Positions 42,998 through 53,002 of a stretch of DNA of 64,000 nucleotides are shown here, piece by piece. Below the pieces are notes generated by a model. It ran no database searches and was not told the DNA's origin. It worked only from the letters and a program-made list of their open reading frames with translations. Each line of letters opens with the position of its first letter. The stretch's first letter is position 1. The stretch is from Georgenia sp. SYP-B2076 (lineage in GTDB: Bacteria; Actinomycetota; Actinomycetes; Actinomycetales; Actinomycetaceae). Made by a program: the position numbers and the translations under genes. Location of the stretch: contig NZ_RXOZ01000011.1 of assembly GCF_003991205.1 (NCBI RefSeq), forward strand, positions 588,745 through 652,744. Reading direction: 5' to 3'.

Positions 42998-44956
42998 TCA
43001 GCGGGTGGGCGGCAGTGCCCGCCCGTCCCCCGCGGGCGGCAGCGCGCGCGCGTCGTTCACGGGCGCGACGCTCCCGGCCACCGGGCCCAGGGCCGCGACC
43101 GCGGCCGCGGTCTCCCGGGCGATGTCCTGGCCGCGGAGGTGGAAGTCCTCGACGAGCTGGAGGCGCGTGGCGTGCTCGAGGAAGCGGTGCGGGAGGCCAT
43201 GGCTGCGCACGGGCACGTCGGTCCCGGCGCCCGCCAGCGCGTCGCGCAGGGCCGAGCCGACGCCGCCGCTCGCCAGGCCGTCCTCGATCGTGACGACGAG
43301 GTCGTGCTGGCGCGCCAGGGTGAGCAGGTCGTCCGGCACCGGCAGCACCCAGCGGGGGTCGGCGACCGTCGAGCCGATGCCCTGGGCGTCGAGCGCGTCC
43401 GCGACCTCCGTCGCGGTGTGGGCCAGCGGCCCGACGCCGACCACGAGGACCCGCGGGATGCCACCGTGGCGGGCGAGGACGTCCACGGCGCCCTGACGCC
43501 CGATCGCGGGCAGCGCCGGGGGCAGCGCGCCCTTGGGGTAGCGCACCACCGTGGGGCCGTCCTCCACGGCGACGGCCTCGCGCAGCGCCGAGCGCAGGGT
43601 GCCCTCGTCGCGCGGGGCGGCCAGGCGCAGCCCCGGCACGGTCCGCAGCAGCGCCATGTCCCACATGCCGTTGTGGGAGGCGCCGTCGTCGCCGGTCATG
43701 CCGGCGCGGTCGAGGATGAAGGTGACCCCGGCCTTGTGCAGGGCCACGTCCATCAGCGTCTGGTCGTACGCGCGGTTGAGGAAGGTGGCGTACAGGGCCA
43801 CCACCGGGTGCAGGCCGGAGAAGGCCATCCCGGCGGCGGAGGTGACGGCGTGCTGCTCCGCGATCCCGACGTCGAAGACCCGCTCCGGGAACTCCTCGGC
43901 GAAGGGGGCCAGGCCCACCGGGGCGAGCATGGCGGCGGTCAGTGCGACGACGTCGCTGCGGCGCCGCGCGATCTCGACGATCTCCTCGGCGAACACGGAG
44001 GTCCAGCCGAAGCGCGAGGGCGCCACCGGGAGTCCGGTCTCCGGGTGGATCACGCCGACGGCGTGGAACCGGTCCACGACGTCGGTCTCCGCCGGGGTGT
44101 AGCCGCGGCCCTTCTGGGTGATGGCGTGCACGATGACGGGGCCGCCGAACGCCTTGGCGCGCGCGAGGGCGAACTCCATGGCGCCGATGTCGTGGCCGTC
44201 GACCGGGCCGACGTACTTGATGCCCAGCCCCTCGAACAGCCCCTGGGGCGCGATGACGTCCTTGAGGCCCTTCTTCATGCCGTGCAGCGCGTCGTAGGTG
44301 ACGCGCCCGGGCGGCCCCGAGCGCTGCAGCGTCCGCTTGCCCCAGCCGAGGACCTTCTCGTAGCTCGGGGTGGTGCGCAGCGCGTCGAGATGGTGCGCGA
44401 GGCCGCCGATCGTCGGGGCGTAGGAGCGGCCGTTGTCGTTGACGATGATGACGAGCGAGCGGTCCTGCCCGTCGGCGATGTTGTTCAGCGCCTCCCAGGC
44501 CATGCCGCCGGTCAGCGCGCCGTCCCCGATGACGGCGACGACGGTGCGGTCGTTCATGCCCCGCAGCTGGTTGCCCTTGGCGATGCCGTCGGCCCAGCTG
44601 AGCGCGGTGGACGCGTGGGAGTTCTCCACGATGTCGTGGTCGGACTCCCCGCGGCTGGGGTAGCCGGACAGGCCGCCGCGACGGCGCAGCTCCGTGAAGT
44701 CCTGCCGACCGGTGAGGAGCTTGTGCACGTACGCCTGGTGACCGGTGTCGAAGACGACGCGGTCCCGCGGCGAGTCGAACACCCGGTGCAGCGCGATCGT
44801 CAGCTCGACCACGCCCAGGTTCGGGCCCATGTGGCCGCCCGTCCGGGCCACGGAGCTGACGAGGAAGTCACGGATCTCCTTGGCGAGCACCTCCAGCTCG
44901 GGCGCGGTGAGCCCGCGCAGGTCGGCGGGGCGACGGATGCGCTCCAGCTGGCTCAT
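42998..44956 (-). CDS. dxs: 1-deoxy-D-xylulose-5-phosphate synthase
   Basis: 652 residues from ATG 44956 ([16 protein letters not shown]). It joins pyruvate and glyceraldehyde 3-phosphate, the first step of the non-mevalonate isoprenoid pathway. Thiamine diphosphate motifs [17 protein letters not shown] and [10 protein letters not shown] are present, with the transketolase signature [18 protein letters not shown] and [15 protein letters not shown]. The C-terminal 30 residues contain a short repeat ([15 protein letters not shown]) outside the usual fold. The longer frame to 45172 has no coding support and would run into the divergent promoter. Confidence 0.96.
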   Translation of the reverse strand: MSQLERIRRPADLRGLTAPELEVLAKEIRDFLVSSVARTGGHMGPNLGVVELTIALHRVFDSPRDRVVFDTGHQAYVHKLLTGRQDFTELRRRGGLSGYPSRGESDHDIVENSHASTALSWADGIAKGNQLRGMNDRTVVAVIGDGALTGGMAWEALNNIADGQDRSLVIIVNDNGRSYAPTIGGLAHHLDALRTTPSYEKVLGWGKRTLQRSGPPGRVTYDALHGMKKGLKDVIAPQGLFEGLGIKYVGPVDGHDIGAMEFALARAKAFGGPVIVHAITQKGRGYTPAETDVVDRFHAVGVIHPETGLPVAPSRFGWTSVFAEEIVEIARRRSDVVALTAAMLAPVGLAPFAEEFPERVFDVGIAEQHAVTSAAGMAFSGLHPVVALYATFLNRAYDQTLMDVALHKAGVTFILDRAGMTGDDGASHNGMWDMALLRTVPGLRLAAPRDEGTLRSALREAVAVEDGPTVVRYPKGALPPALPAIGRQGAVDVLARHGGIPRVLVVGVGPLAHTATEVADALDAQGIGSTVADPRWVLPVPDDLLTLARQHDLVVTIEDGLASGGVGSALRDALAGAGTDVPVRSHGLPHRFLEHATRLQLVEDFHLRGQDIARETAAAVAALGPVAGSVAPVNDARALPPAGDGRALPPTR

Positions 44957-45170
44957 AGTGTTCCTTCCCGGCGGCGCCGCGAACGGGAGGGGCGCACCAG
45001 CCCACCACTGTAAGACCGTCGGCGCCGCGGGGCGAGGCCGGCCGCCGGGCGGCACGCGCCGGGGCGCCGCCCGGGCACGCGCCGGGCGCCGCCCCGGCAC
45101 GCGGGAGCCGCCGCGCGGTTCGCCCGCCAAGGCCCGTGTCGGTGTCACCGGGCCGCCGTACGCTCGGGCC

Positions 45171-47261
45171 ATGAGCAGTCGCGACGACGCACCGGCCGAC
45201 CCTCCCGCCTCGCTGCCCTACGGCACCTGGCCTTCCCCGATCTCGCCCGAGACGCTGACCGCGCGCACCGTCCAGCTCTCCCTCCCGCAGGTGGACGGCC
45301 CGGACACGTACTGGCTCGAGGGGCGTCCCGAGGAGGCCGGCCGCACCGTGCTCGTGCGCCGCACCGCGGACGGGCGGGTCCAGGAGGCGGTCGGGCCCAT
45401 GCCGGACGGCACGCCGGCCGACGTGCGCTCGCGGGTGCACGAGTACGGCGGGCCGGCCTACGCGGTCCGCGACGGCGTCCTCGTGCTCTCGCACGTCACG
45501 GACGGCCGCCTCTACCTGCTCCGCACGGGGGCCGACGCCGGGCCCCGGCCGCTCACCCCGGAGGGCCCGTTGCGGTTCATGGACCCGGTGCTCGACCTCG
45601 ACCGGGGGCTGGTCTACGCCGTCCGCGAGGACCACGGCGTCGCGGCGCGGGAGCACGGCGAGGCCGTCAACGAGCTGGTGGCCGTCCCGCTCGACGGCTC
45701 GGCCGCCGAGGCCGGCGCGGGCGTCGCCGTCCTGGTAGCGGGCCGCGACTTCGTCTCCTCCGCGGCGCTCAGCCCGGACGGCAGGCTGCTCGCGTGGATC
45801 GCGTGGGACCACCCCGAGATGCCGTGGACGAGCTCCGAGCTGCACGTCGGCGAGATCGCCGACCACGCCGGCTCATCGGGCGCCACGCCCGGCACCGTGC
45901 GGCTCGCGGGCGACACGGTCCTGGCCGGCGGCGCGGGCGTCAGTGTCGCCCAGCCGGTGTGGACGGCCACCGGGGACCTCGTCCACGTCGACGACTCCTC
46001 CGGGTGGTGGAACCTCTACCGCACCGAGGGCCTGGGCCGTCCCCGGGCCGGCACCGCGGGAGCCGGGACCGGGCGGCGCGGACCCCGGACGCGTGCGCTG
46101 CACCCCGGCGAGATGGAGTTCACCCGGCCGCAGTGGACCGCCGGCCCGAGATCGGTCGCCGTGCTCGACGAGGAGCACCTGGTCTGCTCGTGGACCCGGG
46201 ACGGGCGGTGGCACCTCGGCGCGATGCGGGCGGCCAACGGCGAGCTCGACGAGTGGCCCCTCGAGTGGGAGCCGGTCGGCGACGTCTGCGCGGGCGACGG
46301 GCGCGTCGTCCTGGTGGCGGCCTCCCCCACGCGGGCGCCCGCGCTCCTCGAGGTAGACCTCGAGCGCCGCGCGGTGTCGGTGCTGCGCCGGTCGACCGAG
46401 GTCGAGCTCTCCCCCGCCGACCTCTCGGTGGCGCGGCCGGTCTCCTGGCCCACCGCCGACGGGGCCCGGGCGCACGGCTTCTTCTACGCGCCGGCGTCCG
46501 CCACGGCGCGCGGACCGGCCGACGAGCGGCCGCCGCTGATCGTCATGGCCCACGGCGGCCCCACGTCCGCCGTGGACGACACCCTGAGGCTCGGCACGCA
46601 GTTCTGGACGTCCCGGGGCTTCGCCGTGCTCGACGTCAACTACGGCGGCTCGACCGGGTACGGGCGCGCCTACCGGGACCGGCTCGACGGCCGGTGGGGC
46701 GAGGTGGACGTCGCGGACTGCGCCGCCGGCGCGACACACCTGGCCGGGCGCGGGCTGGTCGACGGCGCCCGGATGGCGATCCGGGGCGGCAGCGCCGGCG
46801 GGTTCACCACGCTCGCGGCCCTGACGTCCACCGAGGTCTTCAGCGCCGGCGCCAGCCTGTACGGGATCGGCGACCTCGAGACCTTCGTCGGCGAGACGCA
46901 CAAGTTCGAGTCGCGGTACCTGTTCCGCCTCGTCGGCCCCTACCCCCAGGAGCGCCGGCGCTACCTCGACCGGTCGGCCGCGCACCATACCGACCAGCTC
47001 ACGGCGCCGGTGCTCCTCCTCCAGGGCACCGACGACAAGGTCGTGCCGCCAGGTCAGGCCCGGCAGATGGCCGACGCCGCCACCGCCCGGGGGCTCCCGG
47101 TCGCGCTCGTGATGCTCGATGGCGAGGCGCACGGGTTCCGGCGTGCGGAGAGCATCCAGGCGGCGGTCCTCGCGGAGCTGAGCTTCTACGGCCAGGTGTG
47201 GGGGTTCGAGCCCGCCGGCGAGGTCCCGCCGGTCCGGGTGGACAATCTCACGTCGAGGTAG
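45171..47261 (+). CDS. S9 family prolyl oligopeptidase-like peptidase
   Basis: 696 residues. The first two thirds form a beta-propeller ([23 protein letters not shown] is a typical blade). The alpha/beta hydrolase domain starts at [12 protein letters not shown]; the nucleophile Ser is in [12 protein letters not shown], the Asp in [13 protein letters not shown] and the His in DGEAHGFR. It belongs to the acylaminoacyl peptidase/dipeptidyl peptidase group and cuts small peptides; no signal peptide is seen, so it is cytoplasmic. ATG 45171 is chosen as the conserved start ([22 protein letters not shown]). Confidence 0.9.
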   Translation: MSSRDDAPADPPASLPYGTWPSPISPETLTARTVQLSLPQVDGPDTYWLEGRPEEAGRTVLVRRTADGRVQEAVGPMPDGTPADVRSRVHEYGGPAYAVRDGVLVLSHVTDGRLYLLRTGADAGPRPLTPEGPLRFMDPVLDLDRGLVYAVREDHGVAAREHGEAVNELVAVPLDGSAAEAGAGVAVLVAGRDFVSSAALSPDGRLLAWIAWDHPEMPWTSSELHVGEIADHAGSSGATPGTVRLAGDTVLAGGAGVSVAQPVWTATGDLVHVDDSSGWWNLYRTEGLGRPRAGTAGAGTGRRGPRTRALHPGEMEFTRPQWTAGPRSVAVLDEEHLVCSWTRDGRWHLGAMRAANGELDEWPLEWEPVGDVCAGDGRVVLVAASPTRAPALLEVDLERRAVSVLRRSTEVELSPADLSVARPVSWPTADGARAHGFFYAPASATARGPADERPPLIVMAHGGPTSAVDDTLRLGTQFWTSRGFAVLDVNYGGSTGYGRAYRDRLDGRWGEVDVADCAAGATHLAGRGLVDGARMAIRGGSAGGFTTLAALTSTEVFSAGASLYGIGDLETFVGETHKFESRYLFRLVGPYPQERRRYLDRSAAHHTDQLTAPVLLLQGTDDKVVPPGQARQMADAATARGLPVALVMLDGEAHGFRRAESIQAAVLAELSFYGQVWGFEPAGEVPPVRVDNLTSR

Positions 47262-47285
47262 CCCGCGCCGCCCGGGCGCCCAGGC

Positions 47286-47888
47286 TCAGCTGACGTTGCG
47301 CGCCGCGCGGCGGCGGGCGAGCTCGTCCTCGACGCGCGGGGCCTCCTCGTCGTGCGCCCGCTCGGTCGGCAGCTCGGCCAGCGAGCCCTCGACCTCGCGC
47401 CACACCTTCCCGACGGCGATGCCGAAGACGCCCTGCCCGCCCTGGACGAGGTCGATGACCTCGTCGGCCGAGGTGCACTCGTAGACCGACGCGCCGTCGC
47501 TCATGAGGGTGATCTGGGCGAGGTCCTCGACGCCGCGCTCGTGGAGGTGCTCGATCGCGGCGCGGATCTGCTGGAGGGACACCCCGGTGTCGAGGAGCCG
47601 CTTGACGACCTTGAGGACGAGGATGTCGCGGAAGCTGTACAGCCGCTGGCTGCCCGAACCCTTGGCGCCGCGGATGCTGGGCTCCACGAGTCCCGTGCGC
47701 GCCCAGTAGTCGAGCTGGCGGTACGTGATGCCCGCCGCCCGGCAGGCGGTCGGGCCCCGGTAGCCGGTGTCCTGGTCCAGGTCGGGCAGCGTGTCACCGA
47801 AGAGCATGCCCTGGGCTCGCTGAGGAACGCCGGGGACGGCGTCCGCCGTAGCATCCGTGCCGCTCACAGGGTTTCTCCATTCGTCCAC
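47286..47888 (-). CDS. MerR-family regulator, Rv1830-like
   Basis: 200 residues. The winged helix is GYRGPTACRAAGITYRQLDYWARTGLVEPSIRGAKGSGSQRLYSFRDILVLKVVKRLLDTGVSLQQIRAAIEHL, with the usual dimerisation helix replaced by a longer mixed domain. It is the last gene of the block that in mycobacteria runs garA, Rv1828, Rv1829, Rv1830. The mycobacterial protein controls growth and division genes. It is 185 bases from the DUF151 gene, so it may have its own promoter. Confidence 0.85.
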   Translation of the reverse strand: MDEWRNPVSGTDATADAVPGVPQRAQGMLFGDTLPDLDQDTGYRGPTACRAAGITYRQLDYWARTGLVEPSIRGAKGSGSQRLYSFRDILVLKVVKRLLDTGVSLQQIRAAIEHLHERGVEDLAQITLMSDGASVYECTSADEVIDLVQGGQGVFGIAVGKVWREVEGSLAELPTERAHDEEAPRVEDELARRRAARNVS

Positions 47889-48073
47889 GTCCCCGGCCCG
47901 GGCGCATGTGCGCCCTCCTCAGGGGTGTTGCTGCCTTGCCGGTCCTGAGGACACGCTATGACCCTCCAAGGGGCAGGTCAACGACGGTGCCCGTGGACGA
48001 GTCCGGCGTGTCGCGCCAGGCGTGTCTGAGGCTCGACCCGCGGGTGAGAGATGCGCAACATCTGACGAGCCGG

Positions 48074-48733
48074 CTACTCCGGAACGGCCCCGCCGCCGGC
48101 GTCCTCACCGGTGGGTCCCTCGCCGGGGGTGCCGCCGCGGTCGCTCCTGCCCGGCCCGCGCTCCGGCCCGGGCTCCCCCTCGTGCTTCGGCGGCGGGCCG
48201 GGTTCCCCGAAGTCCTCGGGCTCGACGCCGGCGAGGAACGCCCGGAACTCCTCGAGGACTTCCGGTGACTCCGCGCCCCGCCCGCCCGCGGTCCCCCCGC
48301 CGCCGGCGGCCTCGGCGATCTCCGTGGCGTCCAGTCCCGCGTCCTCGACGGGGACGCCGGCGAGGGCGAGGAGGCTCTCGTCACAGAGCACCGCGCAGTG
48401 GGCGCGCAGCGCGATCGCGATGGCGTCGGACGGGCGGGCGTCGACGACCGCCCCGCCGCTGAGCACCACCTCGGCGTGAAAGATGCCGTGGAGCACCCGG
48501 GTCACGCGCACCTCGAGCACGCGGACCCCGAGGCGGTCGAGGATCGAGACGAGCAGGTCGTGCGTCAGCGGCCGCGGCGGGACCAGCCCCGCCTGCGCCG
48601 ACGCGATGGCGGCCCCCTCGCGGGGGCCGATGACGATGGGCAGCACCAGGTCGCCGCCTGGTTCGCCCAGGACGACGACGACCTCGTTGCCAGGCACGCT
48701 GACCCGCACGCCGAGCACCACCATCTCGCGCAT
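48074..48733 (-). CDS. DUF151 bifunctional-nuclease-family protein
   Basis: 219 residues from ATG 48733 (MREMVVLGVRVSVPGNEVVVVL). The conserved core has LPIVIGPREGAAIASAQ, RPLTHDLL, VHGIFHAEV-type LHGIFHAEVVLSGGAVVDARPSDAIAIALR, typical of DUF151. Plant and bacterial members have been reported to have DNase/RNase activity, but the cellular role is unclear. The C-terminal 60 residues are a Gly/Glu/Pro-rich tail. It stands between two MerR genes, as in mycobacteria. Confidence 0.85.
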   Translation of the reverse strand: MREMVVLGVRVSVPGNEVVVVLGEPGGDLVLPIVIGPREGAAIASAQAGLVPPRPLTHDLLVSILDRLGVRVLEVRVTRVLHGIFHAEVVLSGGAVVDARPSDAIAIALRAHCAVLCDESLLALAGVPVEDAGLDATEIAEAAGGGGTAGGRGAESPEVLEEFRAFLAGVEPEDFGEPGPPPKHEGEPGPERGPGRSDRGGTPGEGPTGEDAGGGAVPE

Positions 48734-48783
48734 GTCGCTACGGTACGTCGCCGTCGGTGGCGACGCGCCCGGAAATTTCCGGA

Positions 48784-49581
48784 TCAGCCGAGCTGGTCGA
48801 CCGCGGTGCGCAGGAGCTCGGCGTGGAGGGTGGCGTACAGCTCCGCCAGCTCGGCCGCGCGGGCGGCGCTGCGCTCGCGCGCCGCACCGGAGTGCTGGGC
48901 CCGTTGCGGCGCGACCACCTGGTCGATCACGTCGGCCTGCCGCTCGGCGTTGGTGCGGACGGTGCGCAGGTGGCGCGGGCTGATCCCGTGGCGGGCGAGG
49001 GCGAGGGCGGCCTGCACGACCTGGACCGCGCGACCGGGAAAACGTCCGCGGGTGTCCGCCAGGATGAGGCCGGCCTGGGCCATCTCGTCCAGCTCGGCCT
49101 CGCTGGCGCCCGTCAGCTCGCAGACCTCGGGCACGCTCACGCGCGCCCCCGGGGCGGGGAGCACCAGCTCGCCGTCGCGGCTGACCATGCGCGCATGGGA
49201 CGGCTGCAGGGCGGCGCGCCCGGCGTCGAGGTCCGCGAGCTGGTCGCGGATGACCCGCAGCGGCAGGAAGCTGTCCCGCTGGGCGATGAGCGCGTACCGG
49301 ATGCGCTCGGCGTCCGCGCGGGAGTACATCCGGTAGCCGGAGCCGGTGCGACGCGGGCTCACCAGGCCCTGCTCCTCGAGGAAGCGCAGCTTGGAGATGG
49401 TCACGGCCGGGAACTCCGGCTTGAGCACCGAGAGCACGGTGCCGATGCTCATCGTGGGCTCGTGCGACACCCCGGGGGGCCACGACGACCCGGGCTCGCC
49501 GGCGCGCTCCCGCCCGTCGGCGGCTGCCCGGGCCGGACCGCCGCGCTCGTCGGTGGGACGTCGGTCAGCGGCGGGTGTCAC
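48784..49581 (-). CDS. ftsR: MerR-family regulator FtsR (Rv1828-like)
   Basis: 265 residues from GTG 49581, which overlaps the FHA-protein stop (GTGA). The winged helix is TISKLRFLEEQGLVSPRRTGSGYRMYSRADAERIRYAL. A second, C-terminal winged-helix-like region is VSVPEVCELTGASEAELDEMAQAGLI. Corynebacterial FtsR activates ftsZ; the gene position next to a GarA-type protein supports the same identity. The 40-residue N-terminal extension before MSIGTVLSVL is unusual; ATG 49455 would give the more typical length. Confidence 0.83.
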   Translation of the reverse strand: MTPAADRRPTDERGGPARAAADGRERAGEPGSSWPPGVSHEPTMSIGTVLSVLKPEFPAVTISKLRFLEEQGLVSPRRTGSGYRMYSRADAERIRYALIAQRDSFLPLRVIRDQLADLDAGRAALQPSHARMVSRDGELVLPAPGARVSVPEVCELTGASEAELDEMAQAGLILADTRGRFPGRAVQVVQAALALARHGISPRHLRTVRTNAERQADVIDQVVAPQRAQHSGAARERSAARAAELAELYATLHAELLRTAVDQLG

Positions 49582-50057
49582 CGGGCGTCTGCACCCGCCG
49601 GCCCCTGATGGGCGGCGCGCTGACGGCTCGGGTGGTAGGTCAACCGGTACTTGCCGATCTGCACTTCGTCGCCGCTGCGCAGCGTGACGGAGTCGATGCG
49701 CTCCCGGTTGACGTAGGTGCCGTTCAGGCTGCCGACGTCGCGCACGGCGAAGCCGCCCTCGACGGCCAGGAACTCGGCGTGCTTGCGCGAGACCGTCACG
49801 TCGTCGAGGAAGATGTCCGAGCTCGGGTGACGACCGGCGGTGGTGCGGTCGGCGTCGAGCAGGAACCGGGCGCCGGCGTTGGGACCGCGCTGGACGATGA
49901 GCAGCGCCGACGCGGGCGGCAGCGCCTCGACGGCGGCCGCGTCGTCGACGCTCATGCGCTGGGCGGCGAACTCGGCCTCGGCCTCGGACCCGATCGCGCC
50001 GAAACGCGCGGTGTTCGTGACGTCAGGACGTTCGGGCTGCTCCGGGGTGCTGGTCAT
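49578..50057 (-). CDS. garA: FHA-domain protein, GarA/OdhI homologue
   Basis: 159 residues from ATG 50057. The FHA fold has AGRHPSSDIFLDDVTVSRKHAEF (Gly-Arg 75-76, Ser90, His93) and SLNGTYVN (Asn112). The N-terminal tail DVTNTARFG contains threonines where GarA and OdhI are phosphorylated by PknB/PknG. Unphosphorylated GarA binds and slows 2-oxoglutarate dehydrogenase and adjusts glutamate dehydrogenase, so the protein ties kinase signalling to the TCA cycle. The gene is coupled to ftsR. Confidence 0.85.
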   Translation of the reverse strand: MTSTPEQPERPDVTNTARFGAIGSEAEAEFAAQRMSVDDAAAVEALPPASALLIVQRGPNAGARFLLDADRTTAGRHPSSDIFLDDVTVSRKHAEFLAVEGGFAVRDVGSLNGTYVNRERIDSVTLRSGDEVQIGKYRLTYHPSRQRAAHQGPAGADAR

Positions 50058-50158
50058 GTGCCTGCCTCCTGGGGGTTGCTCGGTCGTCGGGCGCTCGCGC
50101 GTACCCGCTGTGCTCGTCTCCACTGTAGAGGTCCGGGCGACTCCTGGGTCACCACGGC

Positions 50159-50989
50159 CTAGCGCTCGGCGCCCTCGGCCGGGACGGGCGTGGCGTGCTC
50201 CGGCGGCTCGAGGGTGCGCACCGAGGTGATCTCCACCACGTCCCGCTGCTGGAGCTCGACGACGCCCTGCGCGTTGCGCACGGAGGCCAGCGCCCCACCC
50301 GGGATGCCGAGGGCGACGGACACGGTCTCGGGGTCACCCACGGCCACCCACCTGTAGGGCGGGGAGATCGCCGTCCCGTCGACGACGACCCCGTGGGCGT
50401 CGTCGTCCAAGATCCAGCTGCTCGCCGTGATCCGCTGGCCGGACAGCTCGATGGCCTCGGCGCCGGCGTTGCGCAGCTCCTCGAGGATCGTGACGAGGGT
50501 CTGCGCCCGGACGTGGTTCTGCGGGTCGCGGATGGTCAGGACCACGCCGGGACCGCTCACCGGCAGCGTGCCGGCCAGCACGCCCTGGACCCGGGCCTGC
50601 TCCCGGGCGGCCGCCTCGGCCGCCTGCCGGGTGTCCGAGCTCGAGCGCAGCTCCGAGAGGTCGGCGCGCAGCTCGTCGCGCTCGTCGCCGAGCTCGGCGT
50701 TGCGCTGCGTGAGCTCGTCGAGCAGCCGCACGAGGTCGTCCTGCCTCATGCCCGCCAGGGCGTCGCCCTGCGTCTGGCGCACCTGGGCGACGACCCCGAA
50801 CCCGAGCGAGGCGCACAGGACCGCGGCGACGACGTAGGTGGCGTTGACCCGCGGCACGAGCAGCGCCCGCCAGGCGCTGCGCCTGCCGCCCGCGGCGGCG
50901 CCCCTGCCGGACTCGTCGGGCCCCGGGGTGGGCTCGTCCGGCCCCGTTGCGGGCTGGTCGCCGGGCTTCTCGGTGGGCTGCTCCGACAC
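50159..50989 (-). CDS. DUF881 family membrane-anchored protein (second copy)
   Basis: 276 residues. A Pro/Gly-rich cytoplasmic tail is followed by one membrane helix (TYVVAAVLCASLGFGVVAQ), a coiled coil (RQDDLVRLLDELTQRNAELGDERDELRADLSELRS) and the DUF881 domain with GPGVVLTIRDPQN and LRNAGAEAIELSGQRITASSWI. The layout recalls divisome and cell-wall proteins, but the role is unknown. It begins three bases after the sbp stop. Confidence 0.83.
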   Translation of the reverse strand: MSEQPTEKPGDQPATGPDEPTPGPDESGRGAAAGGRRSAWRALLVPRVNATYVVAAVLCASLGFGVVAQVRQTQGDALAGMRQDDLVRLLDELTQRNAELGDERDELRADLSELRSSSDTRQAAEAAAREQARVQGVLAGTLPVSGPGVVLTIRDPQNHVRAQTLVTILEELRNAGAEAIELSGQRITASSWILDDDAHGVVVDGTAISPPYRWVAVGDPETVSVALGIPGGALASVRNAQGVVELQQRDVVEITSVRTLEPPEHATPVPAEGAER

Positions 50990-50992
50990 GGG

Positions 50993-51325
50993 TCAGGCCC
51001 TGAAGACATGGCGCCGGATGGCCGCCGCGTTGGAGAAGATCCGGATGCCGAGGACGACGACGACGGCGGTGCTCAGCTGCGCACCGACACCGAGCTGGTC
51101 GCCGAGGAAGACGATGAAGGCGGCGATGAGGACGTTGAACACGAAGGAGACGACGAAGACCCGGTCGTTGAACACGCCGTCCAGGCCGGCGCGGGCCGCG
51201 CCGAAGAGCGCGTCCAGGGCGGCGATGAGCGCGATGGGCAGGTACGGCTGGAGCCCGAGGGGCACGGTGGGCTGGAGCACGATGCCCGCGACCACACCGA
51301 CGACCAGACCGATGATGGCAAGCAT
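50993..51325 (-). CDS. sbp: Small basic membrane protein Sbp (DUF1290)
   Basis: 110 residues from ATG 51325. Three or four hydrophobic helices: LAIIGLVVGVVAGIVL, PYLPIALIAALDALFGAARAGL and VFVVSFVFNVLIAAFIVFLGDQLGVG. The family is found next to cell division genes in firmicutes and actinomycetes. It starts four bases after the first DUF881 gene. Confidence 0.87.
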   Translation of the reverse strand: MLAIIGLVVGVVAGIVLQPTVPLGLQPYLPIALIAALDALFGAARAGLDGVFNDRVFVVSFVFNVLIAAFIVFLGDQLGVGAQLSTAVVVVLGIRIFSNAAAIRRHVFRA

Positions 51326-51329
51326 CAGC

Positions 51330-52316
51330 TCAATTCCCCGTCCCGTTCCGGCTCGGGCCGGCACTCATGTTCGCTCCCGACCCTTCCATACCGGACGGCT
51401 TCGGCGCCACACCGCCGCCGCCGTCGCCCACGGGAGTGGCGAAGCGCAGCCCGGCGGCCGGGTCCGCGGGCAGCTCGAGGTCCCTGGCGCTGCGGACCTC
51501 GACCGTGATGTCGAAGTTGCTGCGCAGCACGCCCAGGTGCGTGGCCGCCGGGGTGCCGGCGAGCCGCGACTGCAGCTGGGTGGGGTCGCCGATCACCTCG
51601 ACCTCGTAGGGGGAGGAGACGGGCTCGAGGTTGACGAGGACCGCCTGCCCGGCGGACCGGATCGCAGTGGTCGCCCCCAGCCGCTGACCGTCGATGGCGA
51701 TCGCCTCGGCCCCCGCCGCCCACAGCCCGTTGACGAGGACCTGCAGGTCGAGGTCCTGGACCCGCTCATCCTCGGAGCCCGGCGCGCCGTCCTGCGCGGC
51801 GCGGGAGTCCGTCAGCTCGACGACGATGCCGGGCCCGCGCACGCGGACGTGCCCGGAGGCCACCCCGAGGTCACGCATGCGGGCGAGGGCCTCCTCGTCG
51901 GTCCCCGCCAGCGCGCTCGCCTGGAGACTCGCGATCTCCTGGGCCCAGGCGTCGTTGGTCGCGCGGAGCTCGTCGCCCTGGGCGCGGCGCTCGTCGATCT
52001 GGTTCACCAGCAGTGTCCGCGCGGCGGTGACCTTGCCCTGCGGGACGCGGAGCTCGCGGGCCGCCCAGACGCCGCCCGCGCCCATGGCGACGCAGACGAG
52101 CAGGACGACCGCCCGGCGCCACCCTGCACCCTCGCGCGGCGGCCGGCCGCCTGACGCGACGGCGGTGTAGCCGGCGTCGAGGGGGTTCTCGAGCATCTCC
52201 CGCAGCAGGGACATGGACTCGTCGGGCCGCCGTCCGGGCGGGCGGGAGGGTGCGGGCGGGCGGGAGGGTGCGGGCGGGCCGGGGGGCCCGGACGGGCGCG
52301 GCGTCGCGGGCGTCAT
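51330..52316 (-). CDS. DUF881 family membrane-anchored protein (first copy)
   Basis: 328 residues from ATG 52316, which overlaps the pgsA-like stop (ATGA). A Pro-rich tail with a repeated APSRPP unit precedes MSLLREMLENPLDAGYT, a membrane helix (AVVLLVCVAMGAGGVWAAR), a coiled coil and the DUF881 domain (GPGIVVELTDSRA, LWAAGAEAIAIDGQRLGATTAI). ATG 52214 is an alternative start without the tail. With the second copy it flanks sbp, the same order as in mycobacteria. Confidence 0.82.
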   Translation of the reverse strand: MTPATPRPSGPPGPPAPSRPPAPSRPPGRRPDESMSLLREMLENPLDAGYTAVASGGRPPREGAGWRRAVVLLVCVAMGAGGVWAARELRVPQGKVTAARTLLVNQIDERRAQGDELRATNDAWAQEIASLQASALAGTDEEALARMRDLGVASGHVRVRGPGIVVELTDSRAAQDGAPGSEDERVQDLDLQVLVNGLWAAGAEAIAIDGQRLGATTAIRSAGQAVLVNLEPVSSPYEVEVIGDPTQLQSRLAGTPAATHLGVLRSNFDITVEVRSARDLELPADPAAGLRFATPVGDGGGGVAPKPSGMEGSGANMSAGPSRNGTGN

Positions 52317-52933
52317 CGCGCGCTCACGCCAGGGCGGTCCTGGCGGGAGATGCGCAGGACCTGCTCGAGATAGACCAGAGCGGCGAACCAGTACAGGCCG
52401 ACCCCCCACAGCGCGCTCGCCCAGCCGAAGGTCCAGGCGACGTCGCCCACGACGCTCGGCACGTTGCCCAGGAGGAGCAGCGGGAACGCGTACATGAGCG
52501 CGAACGTGCCCGCCTTGCCGGCGAGGTGCACGGGCAACGGCCCGTAGCCGTGCCGGGTCAGGACGGGCATGGTGCAGGCGAGGACCACATCGCGCCCGGC
52601 GATGACGATCACGAGCCACCAGGGCACGACGTCGCGCCAAGCGAGCCCGACGAGGCTGACGAAGATGTAGAGCCGGTCGGCGGCCGGGTCGAGGAGCTGC
52701 CCGAGGCGGGAGACCTGGTTGAACCGGCGCGCGATGACGCCGTCGAACCAGTCGGTGGCGCCCGCCACCACCAGGACGACCAGCGCGGCGACGTCCCGCT
52801 CGGTGAAGATCAGGACCCCGAAGACCGGCACGAGCAGCAGCCGGCCGCCGGAGATCACGTTGGGCAGGGTCCACACGCGGGAGGAGATCGCCGACGACGT
52901 GCTCTCCCGGGGGGCCTGCGTGCTCACCTGCAC
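52313..52933 (-). CDS. CDP-alcohol phosphatidyltransferase (PgsA-like)
   Basis: 206 residues with about five membrane helices. The family motif DWFDGVIARRFNQVSRLGQLLDPAADR holds the metal-binding aspartates. Enzymes of this type join CDP-diacylglycerol to glycerol phosphate or another alcohol. The mycobacterial gene in this position is pgsA2, whose exact product is debated. GTG 52933 is used; GTG 52927 is an alternative. First gene of the conserved block. Confidence 0.87.
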   Translation of the reverse strand: MQVSTQAPRESTSSAISSRVWTLPNVISGGRLLLVPVFGVLIFTERDVAALVVLVVAGATDWFDGVIARRFNQVSRLGQLLDPAADRLYIFVSLVGLAWRDVVPWWLVIVIAGRDVVLACTMPVLTRHGYGPLPVHLAGKAGTFALMYAFPLLLLGNVPSVVGDVAWTFGWASALWGVGLYWFAALVYLEQVLRISRQDRPGVSAR

Positions 52934-53002
52934 ACCCTACGGGGGCGCGGGCACGCCCGGGTGCGGGCGACGCGCCCGGCCGGGGCGTGGGACCCTGGCA
53001 CC

